Positions 33,282 through 44,464 of a DNA stretch of 64,000 nt are shown in pieces; position 1 is the first letter of the stretch, and every line of letters starts with the position of its first letter. The DNA is from Marasmius tenuissimus (lineage: Eukaryota; Basidiomycota; Agaricomycetes; Agaricales; Marasmiaceae), in assembly GCA_029532415.1 (NCBI GenBank), contig JAQOTA010000058.1:1240001-1304000 (forward strand), given 5' to 3'. A model generated the notes under the pieces. It saw only the letters and a list, made by a program, of their open reading frames with translations, made no database searches and was not told the origin of the DNA. The position numbers and the translations under genes were made by a program.

Positions 33282-34086
33282 ATGATGGCGACAACCACTA
33301 AGCAGTACATCGCGCGAGGAGAAGATCTATGGAAAGGCAGGACAGAGAAAGTCGTCAGTACACCTCCTACAGTTCTTCCAGACCGACGTCAACCTGAAGA
33401 CACTGTATGCGATCGTGCAGAATGCTGAACTCTTCGCTCTCACTTATGGCGCCCTCGTCGTACAACTTATACAAGACTACGAAGATTACGCCGAGGTGAA
33501 CAAGCAACTCGAGAAGATGGGCTACAACATTGGGATGCGTTTAATCGAGGATTTCCTTGCAAAGAGTGGAGTTGGGAAGTGTGCAGACTTTAGGGAGGTC
33601 GGAGAGGTGGTTTCTAAGGTATCATTGTGTCTACCTCGGAGCCTATTGCCCTCTGAACGCATCCTCAAGGTCGGATTCAAGTCCTTCTTGAACATTACAC
33701 CGACAGTCACACATGCTAGTCGACCGACAAGTACAGGAGCCTCTAGCGCAACGGGATCTCAGCCTCCGATGAACTCTGGAGCTTCGTTCACTTTGACGTT
33801 CGACGAAAATCCTCTGGCCGAATTTGTCGAGTTACCAGACGAGGCGCTCGAGGGGGAACTATGGTTCAGTAACGTCCTATGTGGGGTAATTCGGGGATCA
33901 CTAGAAATGGTATGTGAGACGGACCCTTCCCGAGTTCCAGGCTGATAATCTCACTTCTGATTCTAGGTCCAAATGCAAGTCAAGGCAGAGTTTATTTCTG
34001 ACGTGCTCCGAGGTGATGAAACCACAGAAATCAGAGTAACCCTCATCAAGCAGTTGGAGGAAGAAGTCCCTGTCGGAGACGACTAG
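33282..34086 (+). CDS. BET3: TRAPP complex subunit Bet3
   Basis: Core subunit of the TRAPP tethering complexes that act as exchange factor for Ypt1 in ER-to-Golgi traffic. Four exons: 33282-33353, 33421-33618, 33670-33909, 33967-34086, giving 209 residues. Matches across the family: [55 protein letters not shown] and the C-terminal [19 protein letters not shown] Ser/Thr/Gly-rich insert of about 25 residues (after NITPTVTH) is longer than in yeast or animals. Two adjacent ATGs open the frame. The first donor is GTCAGT. Confidence 0.92.
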
Positions 34087-34505
34087 CTTGGCACCACCTA
34101 CCATACAGCAACACAGGTGTACTCAGAGGCCGCAACAGGAAATTACAGTGCACATCGAGATGTCAAATTTGCGCCGATAACTTGTAGAATTAGGGAGCCT
34201 CGTGGAATATACGAGTCATAGGCTCCGGAGGTTGGCGACTTTGTCCAGTTGCAAAAGAACGTTCGATCTTCTGATCTCGAGTATACCTGCGTCGAAGTGT
34301 TAATGCATGACATTACCGGAAAACATAAGTACAAATCCAACAGTAAGCCCAACAGCAAGCCTTTAGTCACATCCAAATCCGGGCGATACATGCTGCCTCT
34401 CCTTTCTACGACACTTGCTGCGTATGCGATCACCTGGCTCCGCACCTTCGACTACCGCGCCGTGCCGCGCCTGGCGTTTCTGGCGGGGCTCGAGAGTTTG
34501 ATTTT
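34087..34505. other. Convergent 3' spacer
   Basis: 419 bp between BET3 and the P-loop NTPase gene. A plus-strand frame with a hydrophobic segment overlaps the end of the NTPase gene; I see no support for it. Confidence 0.5.
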
Positions 34506-37263
34506 CTATCTGAATAGGTTTTGATTGGGGTGAAGATCGGGCGCCTCGCTGGGTTGACAGTCGGAGGGAGTTGTACTAGACGCAGTTTGCCTCTTCCTCT
34601 TCTTTGACTGCGGGCCACCCGAACCTGTGGCGTTCATTATTATCGACTTGGAGATAGCGCCAGAGTCATACTTCTGCGTAGACTGGCAGATGGTATGCGT
34701 GTTTAAGATTGCCACAAACGAGTCGGAATCGAGGTGGGATGCGTCCAGTTCTTCCGAAAATGATACTAGAACTCGTAGGATCCCTGCATCACCAGTAGTA
34801 CGAGATAAACCGGGCAGTGAGTTGAGGGCCTCTGTGAAACCTGGACTCTGCTGCGTAAAACAGGTTAGAAATAGGCCGAAATAACGGATTGAGGAGACAC
34901 ACAGCTAGGTTTTTGGGAACACAGGCTTCTGCAGTAGCTCTCATTCTTTCACACATATTCAATGAGGCACCTTCACTGTCGCCCTTCATGGTACCAGAGG
35001 AGACGACCTTCAAAAACGCCCAGATCCGTTCATGGTCGGTAAGCTTGAGGATAAACATAACGACAGTTGCATCCTCATCATCGTCGGAGAGGTAGATGCA
35101 AAACGGAGCCCATCGAGATTTCATCCAAGCGACGACGTCCTCGGGGGTATGGGCCCATTCGGTAATCCGACGATGGAAATTCTTCGCGTATCGTAGCTCT
35201 ATTTCTTGGGGGCAATAATCATGACGATTTGAGTGAGGTCGCGTTAAATAGACCAGCGTGGGCGTGCCGGTGCCGACGCTGGTGGGCGCATGTGAGAGAA
35301 CGAAAATGTCGTTAAACCTCCAGTGGGAAGTATCGGGCCTTGAGTCCAACACCGAAGCCATACATACTACCAAGTATGCCGCAGAGTGACGAGGTCGGAG
35401 CTGCGGAACATGGTGGAATATATGTTGGGTAAAGTAATGGAAGTCGAGAATGGAACGCCCCGGCGTGGCGTTGTTGAAAAATTGAATCGCTCCCGCCAAC
35501 ACGATAGGCTCATCGATAGTTATCGAGCCACACCAAGTATCCGTGTAACGCCCGTAGCCCTTATCTACAAGAACGGCTGTCCCGTGATGACTCGGAAAAG
35601 TGGGAACTTGGTCTCCCCGCCGCAGTAGAAACAGTAGGAGGGCTTCATGTATGTAATATGCAAGCTTGGGCCATCGACCTGATTCAGATAAAGGAATTAA
35701 GATCCTGAAGACGGTGTAGAAAAAGGACCCTGGCAGCTCACGTACGCAAATGGTAAGAGAACCTGATGCAACCCAATGGCACCTGTAGACCGACTTCTCG
35801 GCGAGCATCGTGAGGCCAATAATCTCCACCAACGAGCGCATGTGTATACGCGCTTAATTGTTGCTGAGGGTCCCTAAAGCGACGCTTCAACAGTATTTGA
35901 ATAAAGTTCGCGGTACAACGATGCCTACCCCTCAAATAGGTTACCACCACTAGCGGGGATTCAGAGATCAGTCACTCACCTGCCTCTCAGCCATTTCCAC
36001 ATTCTCTTCACTAACCGCTTCCATGGCAGACCAGGAGGCAGAAAGCGCAGCACGTATTCCTCATACCGACTCTCATCGTCAAAAGCACCTGTGTTGGACG
36101 ACAGGCGCCAATTATCCCACTCTGCAGATTCGGTGAAGTGCTCAGCGGGTATACTCGTCCCAGCGGCCACGAAAACGACATTGTATCCTTTCAAGTATTT
36201 TCTCCAGATCCTGTATATAACCTTCAGCATGGGACAGTGTCTTCCGTTCTCCCAGAAGGCATACGCCAGCCCAGTCTCCGTAATGTCAGCATTGTCCAAG
36301 GCAACGAACAAGGGACCCCCTTTGACGTCGGGGCTGGAGAAGATTTCTTCCAGCGTCTGCGCAATACCTTCACCGACGACAGTCAAAACCTCCTCCACTG
36401 ACAATGCTTTGAATTCCTCGTACAGCGCTCCGTAGTCGAAATCATAGCCGCACGGGTACCGGAGCTGCACCTGCAGCCATATCTTTCTCCGGTGCCCATC
36501 CTCCAGTGGACGGTCCTCATGCTCGGGTGAATAGTCCCCATCTCCGGGTGAAAGCTTCGTTGCCGAGGTATGGAGGAAGTCCTTGAAGGCAAGGAGACGG
36601 ATCAATAGCAACGTGCTAAATTCAACATCAGCCAAATGTAGGTTGTTGTTGTTAGATATGGTGGTATTCCGAGTTTCGTCGCCATCGGAATGGATATGTT
36701 TTATGAACCCAGGCCGATACCAAAGCCCCGAGTTGATAAAGCTCTTTAAATCAGGAATCCCAAGCTGTGTGTCGTCGATCTTGAATGTGAAATACAGACA
36801 CCAGCGTTCACATAGCTCTTCATGCAAGAGACGAGTCTTCCCAGACCCACTGGAATTGACCAGCAAACTGAGAAGAAAGAGATGATCAGAATTTAGATAC
36901 CTATATTTGATCCGGGACGCACGTATTCCGACCGACAAATAGATCGTTCATTCGGGCTTTCAACACATCGTCTCCTGAAAAGGAGCCCAGACTATCGAGA
37001 GATATTGGGGCATCGGGGTCCTCTTTGAACTGCAAGTAAGGTAGTTTGAGAGTCTTGATATGTCGTATCGCAGCTTCGTCGTTGACACAAGTAGCTTCTC
37101 GCGATGCTAAGGGTGCTGGTTCCCAGTACTTGTCCTCTCCACGTCCTGAATTCAGAGCTCTTGCCAAGGCTTCTGATGTTCGAAACTTTGCAAGGAGATT
37201 ATCCACTCGATTTGCTCGTGAGCTATCTTTGAACAAGGCCGTCCAATGTGAGGACATAGACAT
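34506..37263 (-). CDS. Crinkler-like P-loop NTPase of basidiomycetes
   Basis: Five exons: 37263-36923, 36867-35980, 35924-35791, 35729-34903, 34850-34506, giving about 844 residues; the exon 3/4 junction is the least certain. After an N-terminal region of about 110 residues comes a P-loop, LLVNSSGSGKTRLL (about 115-128), and a Walker-B-like GPLFVALDNADIT near residue 330. The order SGSGKTR, conserved Trp/Tyr face, and VLIDEPIVLAG-type block (ITIDEPIVLAGAIQFF) is that of the large, mostly uncharacterised NTPase family linked to Crinkler-type proteins in Agaricomycetes. The C-terminal domain may be a degenerate nuclease fold (inference). A KKRKR motif near the end is a likely nuclear localisation signal. 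Whether this copy is active, and on what target, is unknown. Confidence 0.65.
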
Positions 37264-37987
37264 GAAAGGCAAGATGAGTGGTGGAAGTTGCTAGTTGATT
37301 CACTAGTAATTGAATCGGAATTTCGTCCGAGGCGAAGTGGCGGTGCTCCTATAAATGAAGAAACGCTGCGTCTACCAAGCAGCCCTCGCGCTCTAAGTAC
37401 ACTGTACAGGCTCTCAGACTCTAAGCTCTAAGCTCTAAGCCCCAAGGATTAACTCAACGCTCGCTCAATCAATCAGGGTTGGGGCCCCTGGTTCCGATTC
37501 AGTCTTTGCTCGATACCTCTCGTACACCCCCTTAAGTTTGGTCACGATTCATAATAGCAAACGTGCCAACTTCCTCGCCTGAAAAGCTTCTGAATCGCCC
37601 CCTCCCTCTCACATGCATTGTGTTCTCCCATCTCATGTTCTGGTTAGAACTTGAACATGCAGGATTGTGACCAACACCTGCCCTACATACCCCATTGATC
37701 GAAGAACTAGATACGCCCCTTCCCCCCACTCGTTTGTTATCATGTCAGAACCTGTACCACCACTACAGCTCTCCTTTTCCCTCTTCGTCATCGGCGGTGA
37801 TGCGCTACACGTCTACCTCCGAAATGGAGAATGGAGAGGTAAACCTGACGTTGAATCAGGATGTAGAACCCAGGAATGCAGCGCGCATAGGGGCTGTCTC
37901 GCAAAAGAATTCGGAAGGTCTATATAAACCCTCCATCCTTTCCCCCTCCCTCCTTCATCTTTACCACACACAACCAATCAACCAACT
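37264..37987. other. Divergent intergenic region with short CTCTAAG repeats
   Basis: 724 bp between the NTPase gene and the small basic protein gene. Contains a CTCTAAG-type direct repeat around 37418-37441 and a clear TATA box for the right-hand gene at 37921. No further gene seen. Confidence 0.5.
37921..37928 (+). promoter_or_regulatory. TATA box of small basic protein gene
   Basis: TATATAAA lies about 60 bp before the ATG at 37988, followed by a pyrimidine-rich leader, a strong fungal core-promoter layout. Confidence 0.55.
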
Positions 37988-38574
37988 ATGGCACGAACCC
38001 TCATCAAAAACCGACTCACACACCTCGGCTTCGTCGTCCGCGCACTCGCTCCACATCTCTTTCCTGCATCTGAGAACTGCCGGTATCGCCACGGTCCCAG
38101 CGTCAGAAACAAACCTTCCAAAAGTGCCTCCAGAAGAAAGCATATGCAGATGCTCGAGAAGAGAATGAAGGGCGGAAATAAAAAGTGTAGAAGGAGGGGA
38201 TCCGCGTTGGTGATTACGCGTCGAGAAAGATCGCCATCGGGACCAAAGGTCCTCGGATGGCAGCCTCAGCCTGAACTTCAACCACGGAGCTCAAGGCCCA
38301 CTCTGCTGGGCTGGTCACCTGAAACGAGAGAGTGAGTCGGTTTCGTGCTTCTTCGTTGAACTTCATATCCTGATCGTATTTCAGCAGTGTGCCTCAGCCT
38401 CAGCCAATGGCGACCCACCAACGAGCCCCTTTAAGCGGTTCTAAGGCTCACAACTATAGCTCAAAGAATTTGGAGAAACATGCTTCCCAGTTGACTTCGG
38501 TCCTGGGCTTTAGAGTCGGGCCTACGATGGCGGCTGCGATGGCAGTATCGCAAACCCGAATGTGGCGCGATTGA
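37988..38574 (+). CDS. Small basic protein, unknown function
   Basis: Exons 37988-38331 and 38385-38574 encode 177 residues. It is rich in Lys, Arg and Ser (SKSASRRKHMQMLEKRMK, KKCRRRG) with a repeated LGW pattern: VLGWQPQPEL and LLGWSPETRE. No signal peptide or membrane segment. The LGW repeats flanked by Pro could be short linear binding motifs. The gene has a good TATA box, a normal GTGAGT...TTTCAG intron and an ATG in good context, so I consider it real. No known family. Confidence 0.6.
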
Positions 38575-38722
38575 TTTAGTAGAGACGAGACCTTGGAATA
38601 CCCCCGGACTATGATTTTTTGTTGTAAATTGCTCTCTGTTTGTTTCCGCTAGCATTGAATACAACTTGTATACCATTCCGTTCGAAACCCCTCGCTTCAT
38701 ATGAGCAACCGGCCACCTTCAT

Positions 38723-39796
38723 CTAAGTGTATTTGACAAAAGTACTCCTTACCATACCTCTCACTCTCCACTCCCAAGCGATCAAGTTGACGCGTTTAGT
38801 CAATTCTGTCCGAACTGCGTTATCCGGAGACAGCAAAATGCAGTGAAGATAAGCGAATGCGAGAGCATCTAACGGCGTCGGGGAGCTGCGCAGAAGACAC
38901 GTTCTCATACATAAGCGTTCCCTTCAGCAGACGACATAGAAAAGGACTCACTCAGATCCCAAAAACCATTTGTCGGTCCCAAGTCTATCCGAGAGGGCGG
39001 TTATTGCTTCGGAGTACTTTGTCATGACGGAGTTCTTGTCAACTCGTACGCCCCACGGTGGAAAGAGAGAAATAGGGATGGTCGTGAGGCCGGTTTGCGG
39101 TGGGGGAGGGGGTACTATAAGTGTGCGTAGTTGAGATGTAATTGCAGGTGCCGGGGATGGTGTCGGCGCAGCGGAGAGGGTAGGTGAGAAAACGAAATCA
39201 CAGATGGATGAAAGAAGGTAGGTTGTGCCGTCAGAACCTTGGGTTGAAAAGATTGAGACGCGTGAGTACAGCACGACAAGACGAGAAAGAACCAGTCGTA
39301 CCAAGGCAGCATGCACGGGACCCTCCAATAGCGTGACCCATGCACGGCTCTCGTCTTTTGCAGCTTCATCTTTGTAGCCTTCCAACGGGAGGTCTAATGG
39401 ATCGTGACCGAGCTCAGCGTCGACCCACCCAGGGATATGGTGAGCTGCAAGCAGGTGTGTCGAGTCGTCTATGACGCCATCCGCGGGACGTGAATCCGGT
39501 TTCTCGAGGTCTTCGGGAAGAGATACATGCAGGTTTGGCAGCCTTCCATCCATCGCGCCCTGTTCATTGACGTCCGTTCGAACTTGTATGTCCTTGAGTC
39601 CGCGTAGAGCCAAGTAGGCTTGCCATTTCAGACATTCGACGTCTCCGGAAAGAAGAGGAGAGTCTGGGTCAGAGGATGGGTGAACCCATATCGTAGGCGA
39701 AGTTAACCGTGTTTTGGCTGGTGCTGCATTGATCGGGGGGTATGTATGGAGAGGGAAATTGGCGAAGAGAGATGACAGTGGTTGTGGTATTTGCAT
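38723..39796 (-). CDS. Metaxin-family protein, SAM complex subunit (Sam35-like)
   Basis: Exons 39796-38952 and 38885-38723 encode 335 residues. Part of the sorting and assembly machinery that inserts beta-barrel proteins into the mitochondrial outer membrane (family knowledge). The N-terminal thioredoxin-like metaxin domain shows TIWVHPSSD, LSGDVECLKWQAYLALRGL and GRLPNLHVSLPEDL. The C-terminal GST-like part is SPTPLDALAFAYLHCILLSP, the metaxin signature for the last helix bundle. A Pro-rich segment of about 40 residues interrupts the middle. No C-terminal membrane anchor is visible, which fits the Sam35/metaxin-2 side of the family. A second metaxin lies at 47453. Confidence 0.75.
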
Positions 39797-40227
39797 TGTA
39801 CGCCTTGGCCACCAAAGCCGAAAACATTTGACACTGGGTCCCACGTGAACTCGCGACTTTTTCTCACGATACTCGTTCGCGTTTCCGACTCGCGGCAGTT
39901 CCGTTCATCCCCCACGTCGGGTTGTCAGCCATGGGTATTCCCTGCACTCAGCTGACCCTCTGTAAATCGTTTCTTCCAATCCGCCGCCTTTCCTCCCTGC
40001 ATTTTTCAAACAGAACAAGTCATATGTGACAGCGGTCCCGACTTCTAGACGCAACCTAGCACATCCTGTTTCGTAATTGCTTCCCATTTGCACCCAAAGA
40101 ATGCGCCTCACAGTCTTATGACAAGATCATTTGCTTGTAAATCGGAGCCTTGCTCTTATCTCACACTATATAAGGCGCTGCAAACGTCTTACCTTCCGAC
40201 CCCCATCACCATCGAACCACACTGAAC
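39797..40227. other. Divergent promoter region (metaxin gene / ADH copy 1)
   Basis: 431 bp. The right half, from about 39955, is the 5' flank repeated upstream of ADH copy 2. Confidence 0.55.
40167..40174 (+). promoter_or_regulatory. TATA box of ADH copy 1
   Basis: TATATAAG begins 61 bp before the ATG at 40228. The same element at the same distance is kept in copy 2 (42764). Confidence 0.6.
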
Positions 40228-41503
40228 ATGTCGACCATGAAAGCTCTCGTGTACTACGGCGTTGGAAACTGCGCTATCGAGGACCGACCTATGCCCCAGA
40301 TCCTTCACCCTACCGATGCTATTGTCAAGATGGTCAAGTCGACTATCTGTGGTGAGTCCCTCGCGTCTCCTATTCCTTCCTCGACCACTTCTGATCACTG
40401 CCCTCTAGGAACCGACCTCCACATTCTGAAAGGAGACGTCGCGACAGTGACCGCAGGTCGAATCCTCGGACATGAGGGTATTGGAATCGTGCAATCCGTA
40501 GGATCCTCAATCAAAAACTTCAAGCCCAATGACAAGGTCATCGTCAGTGCCATCACCTCTTGCGGCACTTGCAAGTTCTGCCGGAAGGGCATGTCAGGTC
40601 ACTGTGTTGATGGTGGATGGACCCTTGGGAATACGACCGATGGGGTGCAGGCTGAGTATGCCAGAATCCCTCACGCGGATGGAAGTTTGCATCACTGCGT
40701 CAAGGGTGCAACAGAAGAGCAGCAGGTGTTGGCGAGTGATGTCCTACCGACCGGGTTCGAATGCGGTGTTCTGGTGAGCTTCATTATCAGCGGCGTTGGT
40801 GACCTGAACCTAATATATGCGTTGTATATCTAGAATGGTCGTGTCCAACCTGGAAGCACGGTGGCCATCGTCGGAGTTGGACCAGTTGGCCTTGGATCTG
40901 TTATCACAGCCCAGCTATACTCTCCCGCACGAGTGATTGCTATCGATATGGACAAGAACCGGCTCGAGACCGCAAAGCTTCTCGGCGCAACCCATACCGT
41001 CTTATCCGGTGAGCAATGTCGCCGGGAGTGGGAATTATGACCAACCATTTGCCTTTATCACAGGACCGAATACTGTCAAGGAGATCTTGGCTCTCACCGA
41101 CGGCGAGGGTGTCGATACCGTGATCGAAGCGGTGGGTCTGCCCAAGGCCTTTGAGCTCTGTCAAGAAATTGTAGGCGCCGGCGGCACGATTGCGAACATG
41201 GGTGTTCATGGGTGCAAAGCCGACCTTCACCTCGAGAGGCTGTGGAGTCACAATATCAGTACGTCTTTCGTTTACACTTGCAATCCCGAAAGCTAACGGG
41301 TATCCACGTATCTACGTAGCTCTCACGACGCGTCTTGTCGACGCCACAACCTCGCAGATGCTCATCAAACTGCTCGACGCGGGTAAACTGAAGACCGATG
41401 GATACTCACTCACAAATTCAAATTTGAGGATATGGCCAAGGCATATGAAACGTTTGGACAAGCCGCGAAACACAACGCTTTGAAGATGTTGATCGAATTT
41501 TGA
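40228..41503 (+). pseudogene. Zinc alcohol dehydrogenase, copy 1, frameshifted near the C-terminus
   Basis: Medium-chain NAD(P)-dependent dehydrogenase; substrate unknown. Exons 40228-40351, 40409-40773, 40834-41008, 41064-41258 and from 41320. Catalytic zinc ligands (TICGTDLH, GHEG), the structural zinc cysteines (SCGTCKFCRKGMSGHC) and the NAD fold VGVGPVG are intact. Compared with copy 2, one base is missing at about 41402 (GATGGATAC versus GATGGAATAC). This replaces the last 35 or so residues by an unrelated 25-residue tail ending at 41483; the ancestral frame would end at 41503. The lost part includes the conserved FEDMAKAYETY segment. Either a recent pseudogene or a sequencing error; the rest of the gene is clean. 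Confidence 0.75.
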
Positions 41504-41601
41504 ATCTGCTGTATGTACTTTTGCCCGTCCTGCGCGTAGACGAAGCTGTAAGTTATTGTAAGAAATCATCCAATGTATTGCTACTGGTAAACACTTCAAT
41601 C

Positions 41602-41710
41602 ACTTGCGCTTGAGCCTTGCGGCCCGTTGGAATCATGTGGGCCTTGGATGGTGCAAGTACGAATGTAATGGGACAGTATGGAACCTAGATGATGGTATAG
41701 AGCTATAATT
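41602..41710 (+). pseudogene. Fragment of the retropepsin-like gene
   Basis: Positions 41602-41627 match 44291-44316, and 41628-41710 match 44654-44736. The joined piece lacks 337 bp, including the start codon, exon 1, intron 1 and the first half of exon 2 of the intact gene at 44465. It retains the end of exon 2 and the start of intron 2 with several substitutions. Confidence 0.75.
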
Positions 41711-42763
41711 GATGAGTGTTCCGGCGTCTAAACGACGCGTCAACATCTTCTCTTGCGCTCATCTTCAGCATTCTCGCTACTTCTCTAAATGTTAGAAACT
41801 TTCGTGATTCTCGCGCAATATGACTGGCTTCAATCTGGAAGGGACCTCGAGAGCGCGGAATGCACACATATCCCGCTACAAGTCAGGCAGAATTCGTTGA
41901 ATTGGAGAGGTGGACAGGGAAGGACACACCAGGACATATGGAGTGTGGATAGCGTGAAGCGGAAGGGTATCTGGGTATCCTGAAGGCAAATCTCGACATA
42001 AGAAGTAGAAATGAGGGGCGTAGAGAGAAGGATAAAACGTTTAGGACAAACCCAACAGCGGGCGCTCGTCCAGGATCCCCTCAAGAATCCGAATTCACAG
42101 TTACCTCGAAAGACTGGGACATGCTGAAGTCCTCGAAAACACTCTTCGAGAAAGTCAAGGACTGGCTCACTCCCGAAAGGCGCGTTGAATGTGAGAAGGC
42201 GCATACATCCAGAACCCGGGCAACACCTCCACCACATGATGGCGACAACGGGACATCTAACATGGGCGGGCCCGAATTCGAAGGCTGGGGGTTTTTGCTT
42301 TGTTCTGTGTACGTCTACATACTGCTGGGTCCCTTGGAATAGTTCTCACTCGATGCTGAGCTGCTTGCCATGAATTCCCGTGACGAATCAAGTGAGAGCC
42401 TCGAGCTGGAATTCGGACCGGCACTCGATACTTACCTTACTAATACCCGTGCGCTTGCGCGGGTGTTGCTTTTCCCACAACCACCACCACCGCTACTCAG
42501 TCCACTTGTTCCACGATGCTCAGGACCTCAAAATTTGAATACTTGACGGATTGAGTCTGTAAATCCTTTCCTCGAATCCGCCACCTTTCCTCTCTGCATT
42601 TTTTCGAACAAAACAAGTCATATGTGACAGTGGTCCCGACTTCTAGACGCGACCCAGCACATCCTGTTTCGTAATTGGTTCCCATTGCACCCAGAGAATG
42701 CGCCTCACAGTCTTATGACAAGATCATTTGCCTGTAACGTGGAGTCTTGTTCTTATTTCACAC

Positions 42764-42771
42764 TATATAAG
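42764..42771 (+). promoter_or_regulatory. TATA box of ADH copy 2
   Basis: TATATAAG begins 61 bp before the ATG at 42825; conserved with copy 1. Confidence 0.6.
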
Positions 42772-42824
42772 GTGCTGCGAACGTCTTACTTTCCAACCCC
42801 CATCACCTTCGAACTACTCTGAAC

Positions 42825-44093
42825 ATGTCGACCATGAAAGCTCTCGTATACTACGGCGTTGGAAACTGCGCAATTGAGGACCGACCCATGCCCCAGATTC
42901 TCCAGCCCACCGATGCTATTGTCAAGATAATCAAGTCGACTATCTGTGGTGAGCCCCTCACGTCTCCTATTCTCTCCTCAAACACTTCTGATCATTGCCT
43001 TCTAGGAACCGACCTCCACATTCTGAAAGGAGACGTCGCGACAGTGACCGCAGGTCGAATCCTCGGACATGAGGGTATTGGAATCGTGCAATCCGTAGGA
43101 TCCTCAATCAAAAACTTCAAGCCCAACGACAAGGTCATCGTCAGCTGCATCACCTCTTGTGGCACTTGCAAGTTCTGCCGGAAAGGCATGCCAAGTCACT
43201 GTGTTAATGGTGGCTGGACACTCGGGAACACGCTTGATGGGGTGCAGGCTGAGTATGCCAGAATTCCTCACGCAGATGGAAGCTTGTACCACTGCGTCAA
43301 GGGTGCAACAGAAGAGCAGCAGGTGTTGGCGAGTGATGTCCTACCGACTGGGTTCGAATGCGGTGTTCTGGTGAGCTTCATTATCAGCGGCGCTGGTGAC
43401 CTGAACCTAATGTATGCGTCGTATATCTAGAATGGTCGTGTCCAACCTGGAAGCACGGTGGCCATCGTCGGAGTTGGACCAGTTGGCCTTGGATCTGTCA
43501 TCACAGCCCAGCTATACTCTCCCGCACGAGTGATTGCTATCGATATGGACAAGAACCGGCTCGAGACCGCAAAGCTTCTCGGCGCAACCCACACCGTCTT
43601 ATCGGGTGAGCAATGTCGCCGGGAGTGGGAATTATGACCAACCATTTGCCTTTATCACAGGACCGAATACTGTCAAGGAGATCTTGGCTCTCACCGACGG
43701 CGAGGGTGTCGATACCGTGATTGAAGCGGTGGGTCTGCCCAAGGCCTTTGAGCTCTGTCAAGAACTTGTAGGCGCTGGCGGCACGATCGCAAACCTGGGT
43801 GTTCATGGGTGCAAAGCCGACCTTCACCTCGAGAGGCTGTGGAGTCACAATATCAGTACGTTTTCTGTTTCCACTTGCTGTTCTGATAGCTGATGGCTAT
43901 CCACGCAGCTCTCACGACGCGTCAGGTCGACGGCGTAACATCGCAGATGCTCATCAAACTGCTCGATACAGGCAAACTGAAGACTGATGGAATACTTACT
44001 CACAAGTTCAAGTTTGAGGATATGGCCAAGGCATATGAAACCTATGGAGAAGCCGCGAAGCACAACGCTTTGAAGATAGTCATCGAATTTTGA
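42825..44093 (+). CDS. Zinc alcohol dehydrogenase, copy 2 (intact)
   Basis: Five exons: 42825-42948, 43006-43370, 43431-43605, 43661-43855, 43909-44093, giving 347 residues, the usual length of medium-chain dehydrogenases. Zinc ligands: Cys in STICGTDLH, His in LGHEG; structural zinc CGTCKFCRKGMPSHC. NAD-binding AIVGVGPVGLGSV and IDMDKNRLETAKLLGA. The C-terminus FEDMAKAYETYGEAAKHN is intact, unlike copy 1. The GHEGIGIVQSVG and GGWTLGNTLDGVQAEYARIP features place it among fungal threonine/butanediol/isopropanol-type dehydrogenases, without a specific substrate. Exons 2-4 and intron 3 are almost identical to copy 1. Confidence 0.9.
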
Positions 44094-44464
44094 ATGATGA
44101 TATGATGTATGTATCTTTACCCGTCCCGCGCGTAGAGGAAGCTGTAGGTTACTGTAATAAATCATCCAATGCATTGCCACTGCAAAACACTGTGAATTGT
44201 CAGTTAGGCGTTTCTCGAGTGCGGCCCATTTCTCGTGTTGAATCCCAGTCAAACCGGCGCGCCGCGCGACCATACCAAAGCGTCCAATTACTTGCGCTTG
44301 AGCCTTGCGGCCCGTTTGTCGACATGTTGGAAACGACGGAACGTCGGGGGTCGGGTGTGGCGGTGTTGCAAGCGGTTTCCTTAGGCGCCTGCGCTTTTTC
44401 GGACGTCGATGACAATGGCAACGCAAGGAAACTCCCGCAGACCCTTTCTTTCTCACTCACCACC
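44094..44464. other. Spacer between ADH copy 2 and retropepsin-like gene
   Basis: 371 bp; probably ADH terminator plus promoter of the next gene. No coding signal. Confidence 0.5.

Larger units (their letters stand above)
39955..41735 (+). repeat. ADH duplication unit 1
   Basis: 5' flank, complete ADH gene and 3' flank match 42553-44736. The 3' end contains a shortened copy of the neighbouring retropepsin-like gene (41602-41710), with its first exon deleted. Confidence 0.8.
41504..42824. other. Spacer between ADH copies
   Basis: 1.3 kb. 41602-41710 is a relic of the retropepsin-like gene, and 42553-42824 is the duplicated ADH promoter. The middle (41750-42550) has an open frame around 42060-42345 reading SKDWDMLKSSKTLFEKVKDW, protein-like but without start, splice partners or family. 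Confidence 0.55.

Noticed and set aside
34249..34524. Plus-strand frame with a hydrophobic segment overlapping the NTPase 3' end
   Set aside because: Non-ATG start, overlap with a supported coding exon, and no domain.
37418..37441. CTCTAAG direct repeats as possible CRISPR or regulatory array
   Set aside because: Only about three short units without spacers; simple local slippage in a eukaryotic genome.
42060..42345. Protein-like frame between the ADH copies (SKDWDMLKSSKTLFEKVKDW)
   Set aside because: No start, no splice context and no recognisable family; could be a remnant but not supportable.
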